From Actinomycetes bacterium (GTDB lineage: Bacteria; Actinomycetota; Actinomycetes; Actinomycetales; Microbacteriaceae), in NCBI GenBank assembly GCA_023450335.1, contig JAEXHA010000073.1:1-24965 (forward strand): a stretch of DNA of 24,965 nucleotides, read 5' to 3'. The notes below the pieces were generated by a model. That model saw only the letters and a program-made list of their open reading frames with translations, was not told the origin of the DNA and searched no databases. Shown one piece after another: positions 15,101 to 23,907 of this stretch; the stretch's first letter is position 1, and each line of letters starts with the position of its first letter. Made by a program: the position numbers and the translations under genes.

Positions 15101-16369
15101 CTACGGGGCGGCGGCCGGGGAGACGGCACGCGAGGGGTGCGCGGCGGGCAGGCGCCGGCGGCGCTCTCGCCGCTGACCGGCGGCACGCTCGGGGGCCGCG
15201 AGGGTCTCACCGACGAACCGCCGCAGCGCCGCGGTCAATGACGAACGCGGCGAGATGTGGGCGATGGGGCGGGCGGCCAGCAGCGCGGCATCGACGGCCT
15301 TGCCGTCCCACGGCACGAACCACACCTCCCCCACCCCCGCGAACCTCTCGAGCGCCCGCCGCACCTGGCCGCGCGCATCGATGCCCAGCGCACCGGAGCG
15401 CGTCTTGTTGACGAGCACGCGCACCGGCGTCGCGCCCACGGCCGCACGCAGCTCGGCGTAGCAGCGGACAAACCGGGCGACGCTGACGGGATCGGCGGCC
15501 ACGACGGCCACGATGACATCGGCGGCGCCCAACGCGGCGAGCGTCGCCGCGTTGCGACGCGGACCGTCCAGGTCGCTGACGATCTCCTCATCGCGCTCCA
15601 GCGGCGCGGCCACGTCGACGATCACATCGTCGGCCCAGTCCCGGCAGGTCTCCAGCGCCGCACGGACGCGTCCGTCGGAAAGCTCGGGCCAGCGTCCGGG
15701 CCGGTTCAGTCCGGTGAGCACATCGACCTCGCCCAGCCGCGTCGAGATGCGTGCCAGCTCGGTGACGGTCAGTGCGCCGCGCTCGGCCTGACGACACGCC
15801 GCAGCGAACCCCGGCCCCTCGTCGGCCAGGCCCGTCGCCAGCGCGAGCGACGGCGCATGCGAGTCGGCATCGACCAGACCGACGCGGCGTCCGTCGCGGG
15901 CGAGTTCGCATGCCAGCTCCACGGCGATCGTGGTCCTCCCGGGCGCACCCTCCGGCCCCCACACGACGACGACCCGGCCGCGTGCGGCGACCTCGGGTGC
16001 AGGCGGGGATGCCGCCGGCGTCAGCAGCTCGCGCGGCGACGCGTCGGGGTCGAACGCCGACAGCCCGAACATGGCGGCCAGCCGCTGCTCGTCGTCGCGG
16101 GCACACAGCGGGGCCACGCGCACGCCGAACCGATCGCACGCGCGGACCAGCTCGGCGGTGAGCGTGGTGCGATCGGCCTCGAGCACCAGCAGCTCGGCGC
16201 GGGAGAGCTCGGCCAGCAGTTCGGCGGCCTCGGGGCCCGCCATGGCATCGGCCACCGCGGCGGCCGGCGCCCCGGCATCCACCACCGCCCTCACCTGGGC
16301 ACCCTCATCGGTCAGCCGCTGCACGAGTGCGCGACCGCGTGCGGTGTCGACGGCTGCGATGACCCTCAT
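15101..16369 (-). CDS. CpaE-like ParA/MinD-family P-loop protein
   Basis: This is a 422-residue protein. Residues 1-125 are receiver-like and unconserved, as in CpaE/TadZ. A ParA/MinD-type domain follows from about 131, with VVVWGPEGAPGRTTIAVELA (P-loop 138-147), VGLVDADSHAPSLAL (A' aspartates 167/169), VIVDVAAP and VIVAVVAADPVSV in pieces. The P-loop lysine position is Arg145 and the deviant-Walker signature lysine is Glu140, so ATPase activity is uncertain; similar GAPGRTT loops recur, as I recall, in actinobacterial homologues. An Arg-rich, Pro/Ala-rich tail ends the protein. It overlaps the SAF-domain gene by four bases (ATGA) and precedes pdtaS by ten. No tad/flp pilus genes lie in the window, so a pilus role is unproven. 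Confidence 0.8.
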   Translation of the reverse strand: MRVIAAVDTARGRALVQRLTDEGAQVRAVVDAGAPAAAVADAMAGPEAAELLAELSRAELLVLEADRTTLTAELVRACDRFGVRVAPLCARDDEQRLAAMFGLSAFDPDASPRELLTPAASPPAPEVAARGRVVVVWGPEGAPGRTTIAVELACELARDGRRVGLVDADSHAPSLALATGLADEGPGFAAACRQAERGALTVTELARISTRLGEVDVLTGLNRPGRWPELSDGRVRAALETCRDWADDVIVDVAAPLERDEEIVSDLDGPRRNAATLAALGAADVIVAVVAADPVSVARFVRCYAELRAAVGATPVRVLVNKTRSGALGIDARGQVRRALERFAGVGEVWFVPWDGKAVDAALLAARPIAHISPRSSLTAALRRFVGETLAAPERAAGQRRERRRRLPAAHPSRAVSPAAAP

Positions 16370-16995
16370 CGGCCGCTCCCCACGGTGGGCACGACCGACA
16401 GGCGCGCGTCCGCGGCGACCGCCGCGAGCGTGTCGGCCACCGCAGAACGGTCGATGACCAGTTCGAGCGCCGTGCCGGCGGTGCCCATCATCGAGTCGTC
16501 GCGGCTGACCGAGACCACGGTCGCCGAGGGCACGAGGATGCGCGGTGTGTCGAACTCACCGCGCTCGAGCTGCGGGGCGGCCCACACCTCGACGACGGTG
16601 CCGGCCGCCACGGCGCTGGGCACCTCGCCGGCGCTGCGCAGACTGACGGTCGTGGTGGCAGCCTGCTCGGCGGCGCCGATCGCGGCCAGCGGCACGAGCT
16701 CGCCCGCCTCGATCGTGCGCACCGCGACGGCGCCCGGCTCGAGTGTCGCCGGGTCGGCGTAGGCCTCCCCCGCCGCGCCCAGAGCCACCTCGACCACACG
16801 CAGGTCGTCGGCCTCGACCGGATCGCCGGGGACCAGCGTGTGCGCCGCGGCGAACACCGGAGCGGTCTGCCGTGCGGCGGCCACGACCAGCCACACGCCG
16901 GCGATCGAAGCGATGATGAGCACGACTCCGAGCAGGAAGCGGGCATCGGCCCAGAACGCGCGCGGTCGAGGGCGGGCGACGTCGGCTGCGGTCAT
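16366..16995 (-). CDS. SAF-domain membrane protein (CpaB/RcpC-like)
   Basis: This is a 209-residue protein with one transmembrane helix at about residues 20-42 (FLLGVVLIIASIAGVWLVVA) after a basic N-terminus, implying an extracytoplasmic C-terminal part. The region from about 48 (HTLVPGDPVEADDLRVVEV) through VAVRTIEAGELVPLAAIG is a SAF domain of the CpaB/RcpC Flp-pilus-assembly type. A beta-rich tail follows. The partnership with a CpaE-like ATPase (4-base overlap) mirrors cpaB/cpaE neighbours of Tad systems. Pilin, secretin and CpaF genes are not visible here, so the pair may have another role. The ribosome site (GAGGG) is close to the ATG. Confidence 0.8.
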   Translation of the reverse strand: MTAADVARPRPRAFWADARFLLGVVLIIASIAGVWLVVAAARQTAPVFAAAHTLVPGDPVEADDLRVVEVALGAAGEAYADPATLEPGAVAVRTIEAGELVPLAAIGAAEQAATTTVSLRSAGEVPSAVAAGTVVEVWAAPQLERGEFDTPRILVPSATVVSVSRDDSMMGTAGTALELVIDRSAVADTLAAVAADARLSVVPTVGSGR

Positions 16996-17034
16996 GCCCT
17001 CATGGTGCCGCAGCGGCGCCGCCGGGGGCGGAGG

Positions 17035-17043
17035 TTATCCACA
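17035..17043 (+). promoter_or_regulatory. DnaA box (TTATCCACA), copy 1
   Basis: This is an exact match to the consensus DnaA box, in the 116-base divergent region between the SAF-domain gene and the helix-turn-helix gene. It is followed by GGG. Confidence 0.7.
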
Positions 17044-17051
17044 GGGCACGC

Positions 17052-17060
17052 TTATCCACA
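17052..17060 (+). promoter_or_regulatory. DnaA box (TTATCCACA), copy 2
   Basis: This is a second exact DnaA-box match in the same orientation, starting 17 bases after copy 1. The shared sequence extends to TTATCCACAGG. The pair lies 40-75 bases from the starts of both divergent genes. Confidence 0.7.
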
Positions 17061-17099
17061 GGCTCGGCGAATCATCGCGCCTGCCGGTCCGCTGCGACG

Positions 17100-17105
17100 C
17101 ATAAT
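17100..17105 (+). promoter_or_regulatory. -10 element (CATAAT) of a probably leaderless HTH-gene transcript
   Basis: CATAAT ends six bases before the ATG at 17112, matching five of six positions of TATAAT. No ribosome site is present between, which fits leaderless initiation. Confidence 0.5.
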
Positions 17106-17111
17106 GGCCAC

Positions 17112-17393
17112 ATGCCCGACACCCCCGCCGACGCTGCGCGCATGCTCGCGCCCGCGCAAGTCGCCGACGCGCTGCAGCTCGAGGTCGACGAAGTGATCGC
17201 CTTGGTGATCGACGGACGGTTGCGGGGCGCGAAGCTGGGGCGTCCGGCACGGTGGCGGATCGAGGCCGCCAGCGTCGAGCATTACCTCGACGACCAGGCG
17301 GAGGAGGCGCGCCGCATCGCGCTGTGGCACGAGTCGAATGCGGCCAGCTTCCCCGAGCTGTGGGGCCGCGGGCCCGTCCGCAATCCCGACTGA
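17112..17393 (+). CDS. Small helix-turn-helix DNA-binding protein (excisionase/BldC-like fold)
   Basis: This is a 93-residue protein. Residues about 10-60 (MLAPAQVADALQLEVDEVIALVIDGRLRGAKLGRPARWRIEAASVEHYL, quoted only by its parts VADALQL, VIDGRLRG and ARWRIEAASV) have the winged helix-turn-helix pattern of the MerR/excisionase HTH_17 family. A charged C-terminal helix follows (DDQAEEARRIALWHES). No integrase or phage gene is nearby, so a chromosomal regulator or nucleoid-associated role, as for BldC-like proteins, is more likely than an excisionase. It is divergent from the SAF-domain/CpaE-like operon and separated from it by two DnaA boxes. Targets are unknown. Confidence 0.75.
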   Translation: MPDTPADAARMLAPAQVADALQLEVDEVIALVIDGRLRGAKLGRPARWRIEAASVEHYLDDQAEEARRIALWHESNAASFPELWGRGPVRNPD

Positions 17394-17420
17394 CCCATCC
17401 GAAGGCCCACCGCCACCGGT

Positions 17421-17456
17421 GCCGGCTGAACACCGGGCCGCTCGGTTCAGGCCGGC
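17421..17456. terminator. Long hairpin between convergent genes, likely bidirectional terminator
   Basis: GCCGGCTGAAC (17421-17431) pairs with GTTCA-G-GCCGGC (17445-17456), giving an 11-bp stem with one bulged G and a 13-base loop. It starts 28 bases after the helix-turn-helix gene stop. It overlaps the stop codon of the opposing 201-residue gene. No T-tract follows. Confidence 0.55.
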
Positions 17457-18052
17457 GTCACCGCGGCATCCCACCGCACGCTCAGCACGGCGCCGTACGG
17501 GATCATCCGGTACCCGGTGACCAGGTCGGTGCGGCGGGGCGCGCCCGGCTCGTGCAGGGCCAGGTCGAGGTGGTCGTCGCCGGCCCGGTCGATCGTGCCC
17601 GACAGCTGCCTGCCCGCCACCGCGACGGTGACCGCGGCACGTTTGCGGACGAGGTCACGCAGCACGAAGCCGAAGCTCATCCGCTCGGCCAGGCGCGACG
17701 GCGGCGCGGCCGCGTCTGCGCGCGCGCTGCGGAGCACATCGGCGTGGGCGAGACCGATCGCGGTGATGGCCGACAGCGGCACCAGCACACCGTCGGCACG
17801 CCGCGTCTGCTCCGCGACCACGACCCAGTCCGCACCGACCCCGGTGAGGCGCCCCGCGACCGTGGTGCCGTCGGACAGTTCGAGCACGGGCGCCGCGGTG
17901 CCGGCGTCACCGAGCACCACCAGCAGCCGATCACGCAGGCGCAGCCGCGCCAGACGCAGGCGTTCGGCCTCGGTGTCCAGGGCCGCGCGCTCGGCCTCCC
18001 ATTCGGAGTCGAGCTGGTCTTCGAGATCCTCGAAGAATCGTTGCCACCGCAC
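17447..18052 (-). CDS. Hypothetical 201-residue protein, conserved in Microbacteriaceae
   Basis: The protein begins MRWQRFFEDLEDQLDSEWEAERAALDTEAERLRLARLRLRDRL: an acidic amphipathic, probably coiled-coil N-terminal helix (residues 1-50), referred to here by MRWQRFFEDLE and AERLRLARL. It is followed by a beta-rich region with SDGTTVAGRLTGVGADWVVVA and AVAGRQLSGTIDRAGDDHLDLAL. The two beta segments look like repeats of a small barrel, possibly SH3/Sm-like. I recall similar MRW-starting proteins in Microbacteriaceae but know no function. Start choice: GTG at 18052 has TACCGT seven bases upstream and fits the family N-terminus. The frame is open to ATG 18118 and beyond, but that extension would encode the DnaA-box region. 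Confidence 0.7.
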   Translation of the reverse strand: MRWQRFFEDLEDQLDSEWEAERAALDTEAERLRLARLRLRDRLLVVLGDAGTAAPVLELSDGTTVAGRLTGVGADWVVVAEQTRRADGVLVPLSAITAIGLAHADVLRSARADAAAPPSRLAERMSFGFVLRDLVRKRAAVTVAVAGRQLSGTIDRAGDDHLDLALHEPGAPRRTDLVTGYRMIPYGAVLSVRWDAAVTPA

Positions 18053-18059
18053 CTGCCAG

Positions 18060-18065
18060 ACGGTA
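18060..18065 (-). promoter_or_regulatory. -10 element (TACCGT) before the 201-residue gene
   Basis: TACCGT (TANNNT) on the minus strand ends seven bases before GTG at 18052, implying a leaderless transcript. The DnaA box at 18093-18101 lies just upstream of where the -35 would be. Confidence 0.45.
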
Positions 18066-18092
18066 GACGATCGACGCCTGTCCGCGTCGCCG

Positions 18093-18101
18093 TTATCCAC
18101 A
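18093..18101 (+). promoter_or_regulatory. DnaA box (TTATCCACA), copy 3
   Basis: This is a third exact DnaA-box sequence, again extending to TTATCCACAGG, in the divergent region between the 201-residue gene and the Rv3235-family gene. Confidence 0.7.
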
Positions 18102-18182
18102 GGTTGGAGGATTCTCATGCGGGCGCGGCGGCCGATGTGCTCTACTCGGGGCCACAGAAAACCCCTTCCAGAGAGGCATCGC

Positions 18183-18602
18183 ATGGCTGCGCCCCGCTCT
18201 CCGCGCGGATCCGGACTCGCCGCTGAGGAGTATTTCGCCCCGCAGCGGACGACCGCCGCCGAGCTGCCCGACCCCGACCCCCTGCTGCGCAACCTCACGA
18301 TCGGCGTGCTCGAAGTGCTCGCCGGTGCGCGCGAGGTCGAGCAGCTCGCCCGGTGGCTGGGCGAGGACGCCTTCCGGGCGCTGGTGACGCGCGCCAACCT
18401 CTCGGCCCGGGCCCGCAGCGCCCGCGGCGTGCCGTCGGCCGTGCCGGTCTACCAGGTCATGTCGGTGCGGTGCCACACGCCGGCCGACGGCGTTGTCGAG
18501 GCGGTGGTCATCGTCGCCGGGCCCGCGCGCACGCGGGCGGTGGCGGTGCGCCTCGAGGGCTGGGACGCGCGCTGGCGCGCGACCTCCCTCGCCCTGCTGT
18601 GA
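18183..18602 (+). CDS. Rv3235-family protein
   Basis: This is a 139-residue protein with a variable polar N-terminus and a conserved core. The core starts near residue 35 (DPDPLLRNLTIGVLEVLAGAREVEQLARWL) and includes AFRALVTRANLSAR. It ends in the family's typical VAVRLEGWDARWRATSLALL, cited here by RLEGWDARWRATSLALL. Members are small, soluble and of unknown function; the M. tuberculosis namesake lies close to secA1 (Rv3240c), as this gene does. AGAGAGG precedes the ATG by about six bases, and that start removes the overlap with the divergent gene. It converges on alaA with only three bases between the stop codons, so the two transcripts must overlap at their 3' ends. Confidence 0.82.
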   Translation: MAAPRSPRGSGLAAEEYFAPQRTTAAELPDPDPLLRNLTIGVLEVLAGAREVEQLARWLGEDAFRALVTRANLSARARSARGVPSAVPVYQVMSVRCHTPADGVVEAVVIVAGPARTRAVAVRLEGWDARWRATSLALL

Positions 18603-18605
18603 CGG

Positions 18606-19829
18606 CTACTGCCGGTACGACGACAGGAAGTTGCCCAGCCGCTCGATGGCCTCGGTGAGCACGCGCGCCTCAGGCAGGGTGACGATGCGCAGATGGTCGG
18701 GCGTGGCCCAGTTGAACCCCGTGCCCGGCACCAGCAGCACATGCTCGGCGACGAGGAAGTCATAGACCAGCTTGCTGTCATCGTGGATGTCGTGCACCTC
18801 GGGATCCAGGCGCGGGAAGGCGTAGAGCGCACCGCTGGGCTTGACGCACGTGACCCCGGGGATCGAGGTCAGCGTCTCCCAAGCGGCATCCCGCTGCTCG
18901 CGCAGCCGACCCGAGGGAGCGATCAGGCCGTCGATGGTCTGCACGCCGCCCAGGGCGGCCTGCACCGCATACTGTGCGGGCACGTTCGGGCACAGCCGAG
19001 TGGATGCCAGCAGCTGAATGCCCTCGAGAAAGCCGGCCGCGTGCTTCTTCGGGCCGGTGATGACCAGCCAGCCTGAGCGGTAGCCCGCGACACGGTAGGT
19101 CTTGGACAGTCCGTTGAAGGTCAGGCACAGCAGATCCGGCGCGAGGGTGGCCAGGGGGATGTGCTCGGCGTCGTCGAACAGGATGCGATCGTAGATCTCG
19201 TCGCTCAGCAGCAGCAGGTCGTGTTCGCGGGCGATCTGCACGATGCCCTCGAGCACCTCTCGCGTGTACACGGCGCCGGTGGGGTTGTTCGGATTGATCA
19301 CGACGATGGCCTTCGTGGCCGGCGTGATCTTCGACCGGATGTCGTCGAGATCCGGCATCCACCCACTGCTCTCATCGCAGGTGTAATGCACGGGGGTGCC
19401 GTCGGCCAGGCTCGTCATCGCCGTCCACAGCGGATAGTCCGGGGCGGGGATGAGCACTTCGTCGCCCTCGTCCAGCAGCGCCTGCATGGTCATCGTGATC
19501 AGCTCGGACACGCCGTTGCCGAGGTACACGTCATCCGGGTCGAACTGCGGGAACCCGTCGAGTTCCTCATACCGCGAGACGACCGCGCGGCGGGCCGACA
19601 TGATGCCGCGGCTGTCGCTGTAGCCGTGCGCATAGGGCACCGCCTCGATCATGTCGCGCACGATCTGGAAGGGCGCGTCGAAGCCGAAGATGGCGGGGTT
19701 GCCGGTGTTGAGCTTGAGGATCGTGTGGCCCTCGTCCTCGAGCCGGTCGGCCTCGGCCAGTGCTGCCCCGCGGATCTCGTAGAGGACGTCCTTGAGTTTC
19801 GACGACTGATCGAGGATGCGAGGGCTCAT
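18606..19829 (-). CDS. alaA: Alanine-synthesising aminotransferase (AlaA type, PLP-dependent)
   Basis: This is a 407-residue class I/II aminotransferase. It is very close to E. coli AlaA in recognisable stretches: GYSDSRG, YLGNGVSELI, PAPDYPLWTA, NPNNPTGAVYT, the PLP-lysine block FNGLSKTYRVAGYRSGW (Lys about 243), LCPNVPAQYAVQAALGG and PDHLRIVTLP. It should transfer the amino group between glutamate and pyruvate to make alanine, in the cytoplasm. The start at 19829 (MSPRILDQSSKLKDVLYEIRG, start MSPRILDQ) matches AlaA and has TATCCT six bases upstream. The frame extends 11 codons further, but without support. It lies 47 bases downstream of secA on the same strand, with its own apparent promoter. 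Confidence 0.9.
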   Translation of the reverse strand: MSPRILDQSSKLKDVLYEIRGAALAEADRLEDEGHTILKLNTGNPAIFGFDAPFQIVRDMIEAVPYAHGYSDSRGIMSARRAVVSRYEELDGFPQFDPDDVYLGNGVSELITMTMQALLDEGDEVLIPAPDYPLWTAMTSLADGTPVHYTCDESSGWMPDLDDIRSKITPATKAIVVINPNNPTGAVYTREVLEGIVQIAREHDLLLLSDEIYDRILFDDAEHIPLATLAPDLLCLTFNGLSKTYRVAGYRSGWLVITGPKKHAAGFLEGIQLLASTRLCPNVPAQYAVQAALGGVQTIDGLIAPSGRLREQRDAAWETLTSIPGVTCVKPSGALYAFPRLDPEVHDIHDDSKLVYDFLVAEHVLLVPGTGFNWATPDHLRIVTLPEARVLTEAIERLGNFLSSYRQ

Positions 19830-19835
19830 CCGTTC

Positions 19836-19862
19836 AGGATATCGCCGCACCGCGGGTGCCAA
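19836..19862 (-). promoter_or_regulatory. Promoter of a probably leaderless alaA transcript
   Basis: TATCCT (19841-19836) ends six bases before the alaA ATG. TTGGCA (19862-19857) upstream resembles a -35 at a slightly short 15-base spacing. This is the best-formed promoter of its kind in the window. Confidence 0.55.
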
Positions 19863-19876
19863 TCGACCACCGCTGG

Positions 19877-22663
<2,787 letters not shown>

Positions 22664-22670
22664 GGAGGAT

Positions 22671-22674
22671 CTCC
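22671..22674 (-). promoter_or_regulatory. Ribosome binding site supporting the GTG start of secA
   Basis: GGAG on the minus strand lies seven bases before the GTG at 22663. The 81-base gap between the upstream regulator gene and secA shows no clear -10/-35 pair. Confidence 0.6.
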
Positions 22675-22744
22675 ATCTGTCGGGTTCGGCCGACGATCCG
22701 CGCCGACCCGTGCCAGCGCAGTCGCGCGGGCACACCGTCCCATG

Positions 22745-23434
22745 TTATCCGGGCGTGACCTCGGCGTGCACTGTGGACGCCGCCCGCACATGCAGCGCAC
22801 ACTCCCCCGGCGCCGTGAAGGGGACCAGGTCGGCGGCCGCGTCCGACCCGATCGCCTCGAGCAGCCCGTCCACCATGCCCACATGCACCGCACAGACGAT
22901 CTGTGGATGCCGGACCGCGGCGGCGATGAGCGGGCAACGGTGCAGTGTCACGGCATCCTCGCCGTCGTGCGGGGCGAAGCCCTGGTCTCTCATGACCGCG
23001 ACGACCTGCGTCCGCGCCTGTGCGTGATCGGCGGCCGGGGCGATGCCGGCGCCGATCTGGCGCCCCCAGCCGCGACCGGCCTCGCGGGCATCGGCCACCG
23101 GGTCGGCGCTGGTGCGCGCCAGTGTGCCGGCAAGGACACCGGCCAGTGCGGCATAGGGCGACGCCGGTTCGGGGAGGACGGCCTGCCACAGCCACGCCGG
23201 ACGCCCGCGCCCGTCGACGGCTTCGCGCTCGCGGATGACGTACCCGTCGGCGAGGAGATGCTCGAGGTGTCCACGCACGGTGTTCTCGTGGAGGCCGGCC
23301 GCCCGCGCGAGCGCCCCGGTGGCCACCGGGGCGGCCTGCGCCTCGACCATGCGCAGCAGCATCTCGCGCGTCGACGAATGCCGCCGCCCCGTGGCCGCGG
23401 TGCGGCGGCGCGCAGCCGACGAATCATTTTCCAC
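22745..23434 (-). CDS. Winged-helix transcriptional regulator with three-cysteine C-terminal domain (possible Fe-S or NO sensor)
   Basis: This is a 229-residue protein. Residues about 20-85 form an ArsR/HTH_20-type winged helix (PVATGALARAAGLHENTVRGHLEHL, cited by ALARAAGLHENTVRGHL, then DGRGRPAWLW in the wing). The C-terminal domain carries Cys167 (HRCPLI), Cys181 (PQIVCAVHVGM) and Cys212 (PGECALHV), a C-x13-C-x30-C spacing. The domain order and cysteine trio recall SufR-like [4Fe-4S] repressors, so a redox, iron or NO sensor is plausible; this is inference. The start is GTG at 23434, with TACACT seven bases upstream. The frame runs further upstream, but that would read through the divergent promoter region. 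It is divergent from the DUF2249 gene, its likely target. Confidence 0.8.
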   Translation of the reverse strand: MENDSSAARRRTAATGRRHSSTREMLLRMVEAQAAPVATGALARAAGLHENTVRGHLEHLLADGYVIREREAVDGRGRPAWLWQAVLPEPASPYAALAGVLAGTLARTSADPVADAREAGRGWGRQIGAGIAPAADHAQARTQVVAVMRDQGFAPHDGEDAVTLHRCPLIAAAVRHPQIVCAVHVGMVDGLLEAIGSDAAADLVPFTAPGECALHVRAASTVHAEVTPG

Positions 23435-23441
23435 GGGATTC

Positions 23442-23454
23442 AGTGTAATAAACT
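23442..23454. promoter_or_regulatory. Imperfect dyad overlapping both divergent promoters (possible operator)
   Basis: AGTGTAATAAACT is a 13-base imperfect dyad (AGTxTA-TAxACT) and the most A/T-rich spot in the neighbourhood. It contains the minus-strand -10 TACACT (23447-23442) of the regulator and a plus-strand TAAACT (23449-23454) that could be the -10 of the DUF2249 gene. A regulator bound here would control both genes. Confidence 0.5.
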
Positions 23455-23467
23455 CGGACCACAACAC

Positions 23468-23485
23468 CGCCGCGACACCGCGGCG
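23468..23485 (+). repeat. Hairpin in the DUF2249 leader
   Basis: CGCCGCG and CGCGGCG form a perfect 7-bp stem with an ACAC loop, ending nine bases before the AGGAG ribosome site (23495-23499) of the DUF2249 gene. It could influence translation or mRNA stability. It may also be incidental. Confidence 0.4.
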
Positions 23486-23504
23486 ACAGCGAACAGGAGC
23501 AGTT

Positions 23505-23825
23505 ATGGCCGGAATCGAGATCCACGCCTCCCGCGACGAAGCCGTCGAGCAGCGCCCGGGTGGTGGCAGCGGCTGCGCCTGCGGCGAGCACGACGACGAC
23601 GTTCCCGTGCTCGATGTGCAGACCATCCCCCACGCCATCCGCCACGCGGCGATCTTCGGCGCCATCGAGGGACTCTCGCGCGGCGGCGCGATGGTGATCT
23701 CCGCCACGCACGACCCGGTGCCGCTGCTGAACCAGCTCGCACAGCGGCACGGCGACGCCTACACCACCGAGTATGGCGAGCGTGGCCCCGAGCGCTGGCG
23801 CATCCTCGTCCGCCGCGCGGCCTGA
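23505..23825 (+). CDS. DUF2249-domain protein
   Basis: This is a 106-residue protein. A short Gly-rich N-terminus carries a CAC-G-E-H motif (Cys24, Cys26, His29) followed by acidic residues (HDDD). The DUF2249 domain then runs from about residue 33 to the end (VLDVQTIPHAIRHAAIFGAIEGL, cited as LDVQTIPHAIRHAAIFGA, then MVISATHDPVPLLNQL and ERWRILVRR). DUF2249 has a TusA-like alpha/beta fold and is often found beside NO-, heme- or iron-related genes and Fe-S regulators; the molecular role is unestablished. AGGAG lies five bases before the ATG at 23505. It is divergent from the three-cysteine regulator and closed by a strong hairpin. Confidence 0.88.
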   Translation: MAGIEIHASRDEAVEQRPGGGSGCACGEHDDDVPVLDVQTIPHAIRHAAIFGAIEGLSRGGAMVISATHDPVPLLNQLAQRHGDAYTTEYGERGPERWRILVRRAA

Positions 23826-23841
23826 ACCGCGGCACCGTCGC

Positions 23842-23870
23842 GTGGGGATGCCGGCGCACGGCATCCCCAC
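23842..23870 (+). terminator. Strong hairpin terminator after the DUF2249 gene
   Basis: GTGGGGATGCC and GGCATCCCCAC form a perfect 11-bp stem around a 7-base loop, starting 16 bases after the DUF2249 stop. There is no T-tract, as often in G+C-rich actinobacteria. Its placement between two same-strand genes insulates the next gene, which has its own -10. Confidence 0.75.
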
Positions 23871-23894
23871 AGCCTCGGCCCCGCGCCGTCGACC

Positions 23895-23900
23895 TAGGAT
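23895..23900 (+). promoter_or_regulatory. -10 element (TAGGAT) of a probably leaderless transcript
   Basis: TAGGAT, a good TANNNT match, ends seven bases before the ATG at 23908. No ribosome site is present between. Confidence 0.55.
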
Positions 23901-23907
23901 CGATTCC

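Noticed and set aside
15098..15103. TAGGCT as an independent pdtaS promoter
   Set aside because: The hexamer begins with the TAG stop codon of the CpaE-like gene and no -35 is visible, so it may be coincidental. I list it only as a weak member of the leaderless pattern and do not annotate it as a promoter.
17035..17060. Chromosomal replication origin
   Set aside because: Only two DnaA boxes lie here, with no dnaA, dnaN, rpmH or parAB genes and no AT-rich unwinding stretch.
17112..17393. Excisionase of a mobile element
   Set aside because: The fold resembles excisionases, but there is no integrase, attachment-site repeat or phage gene anywhere in the window.
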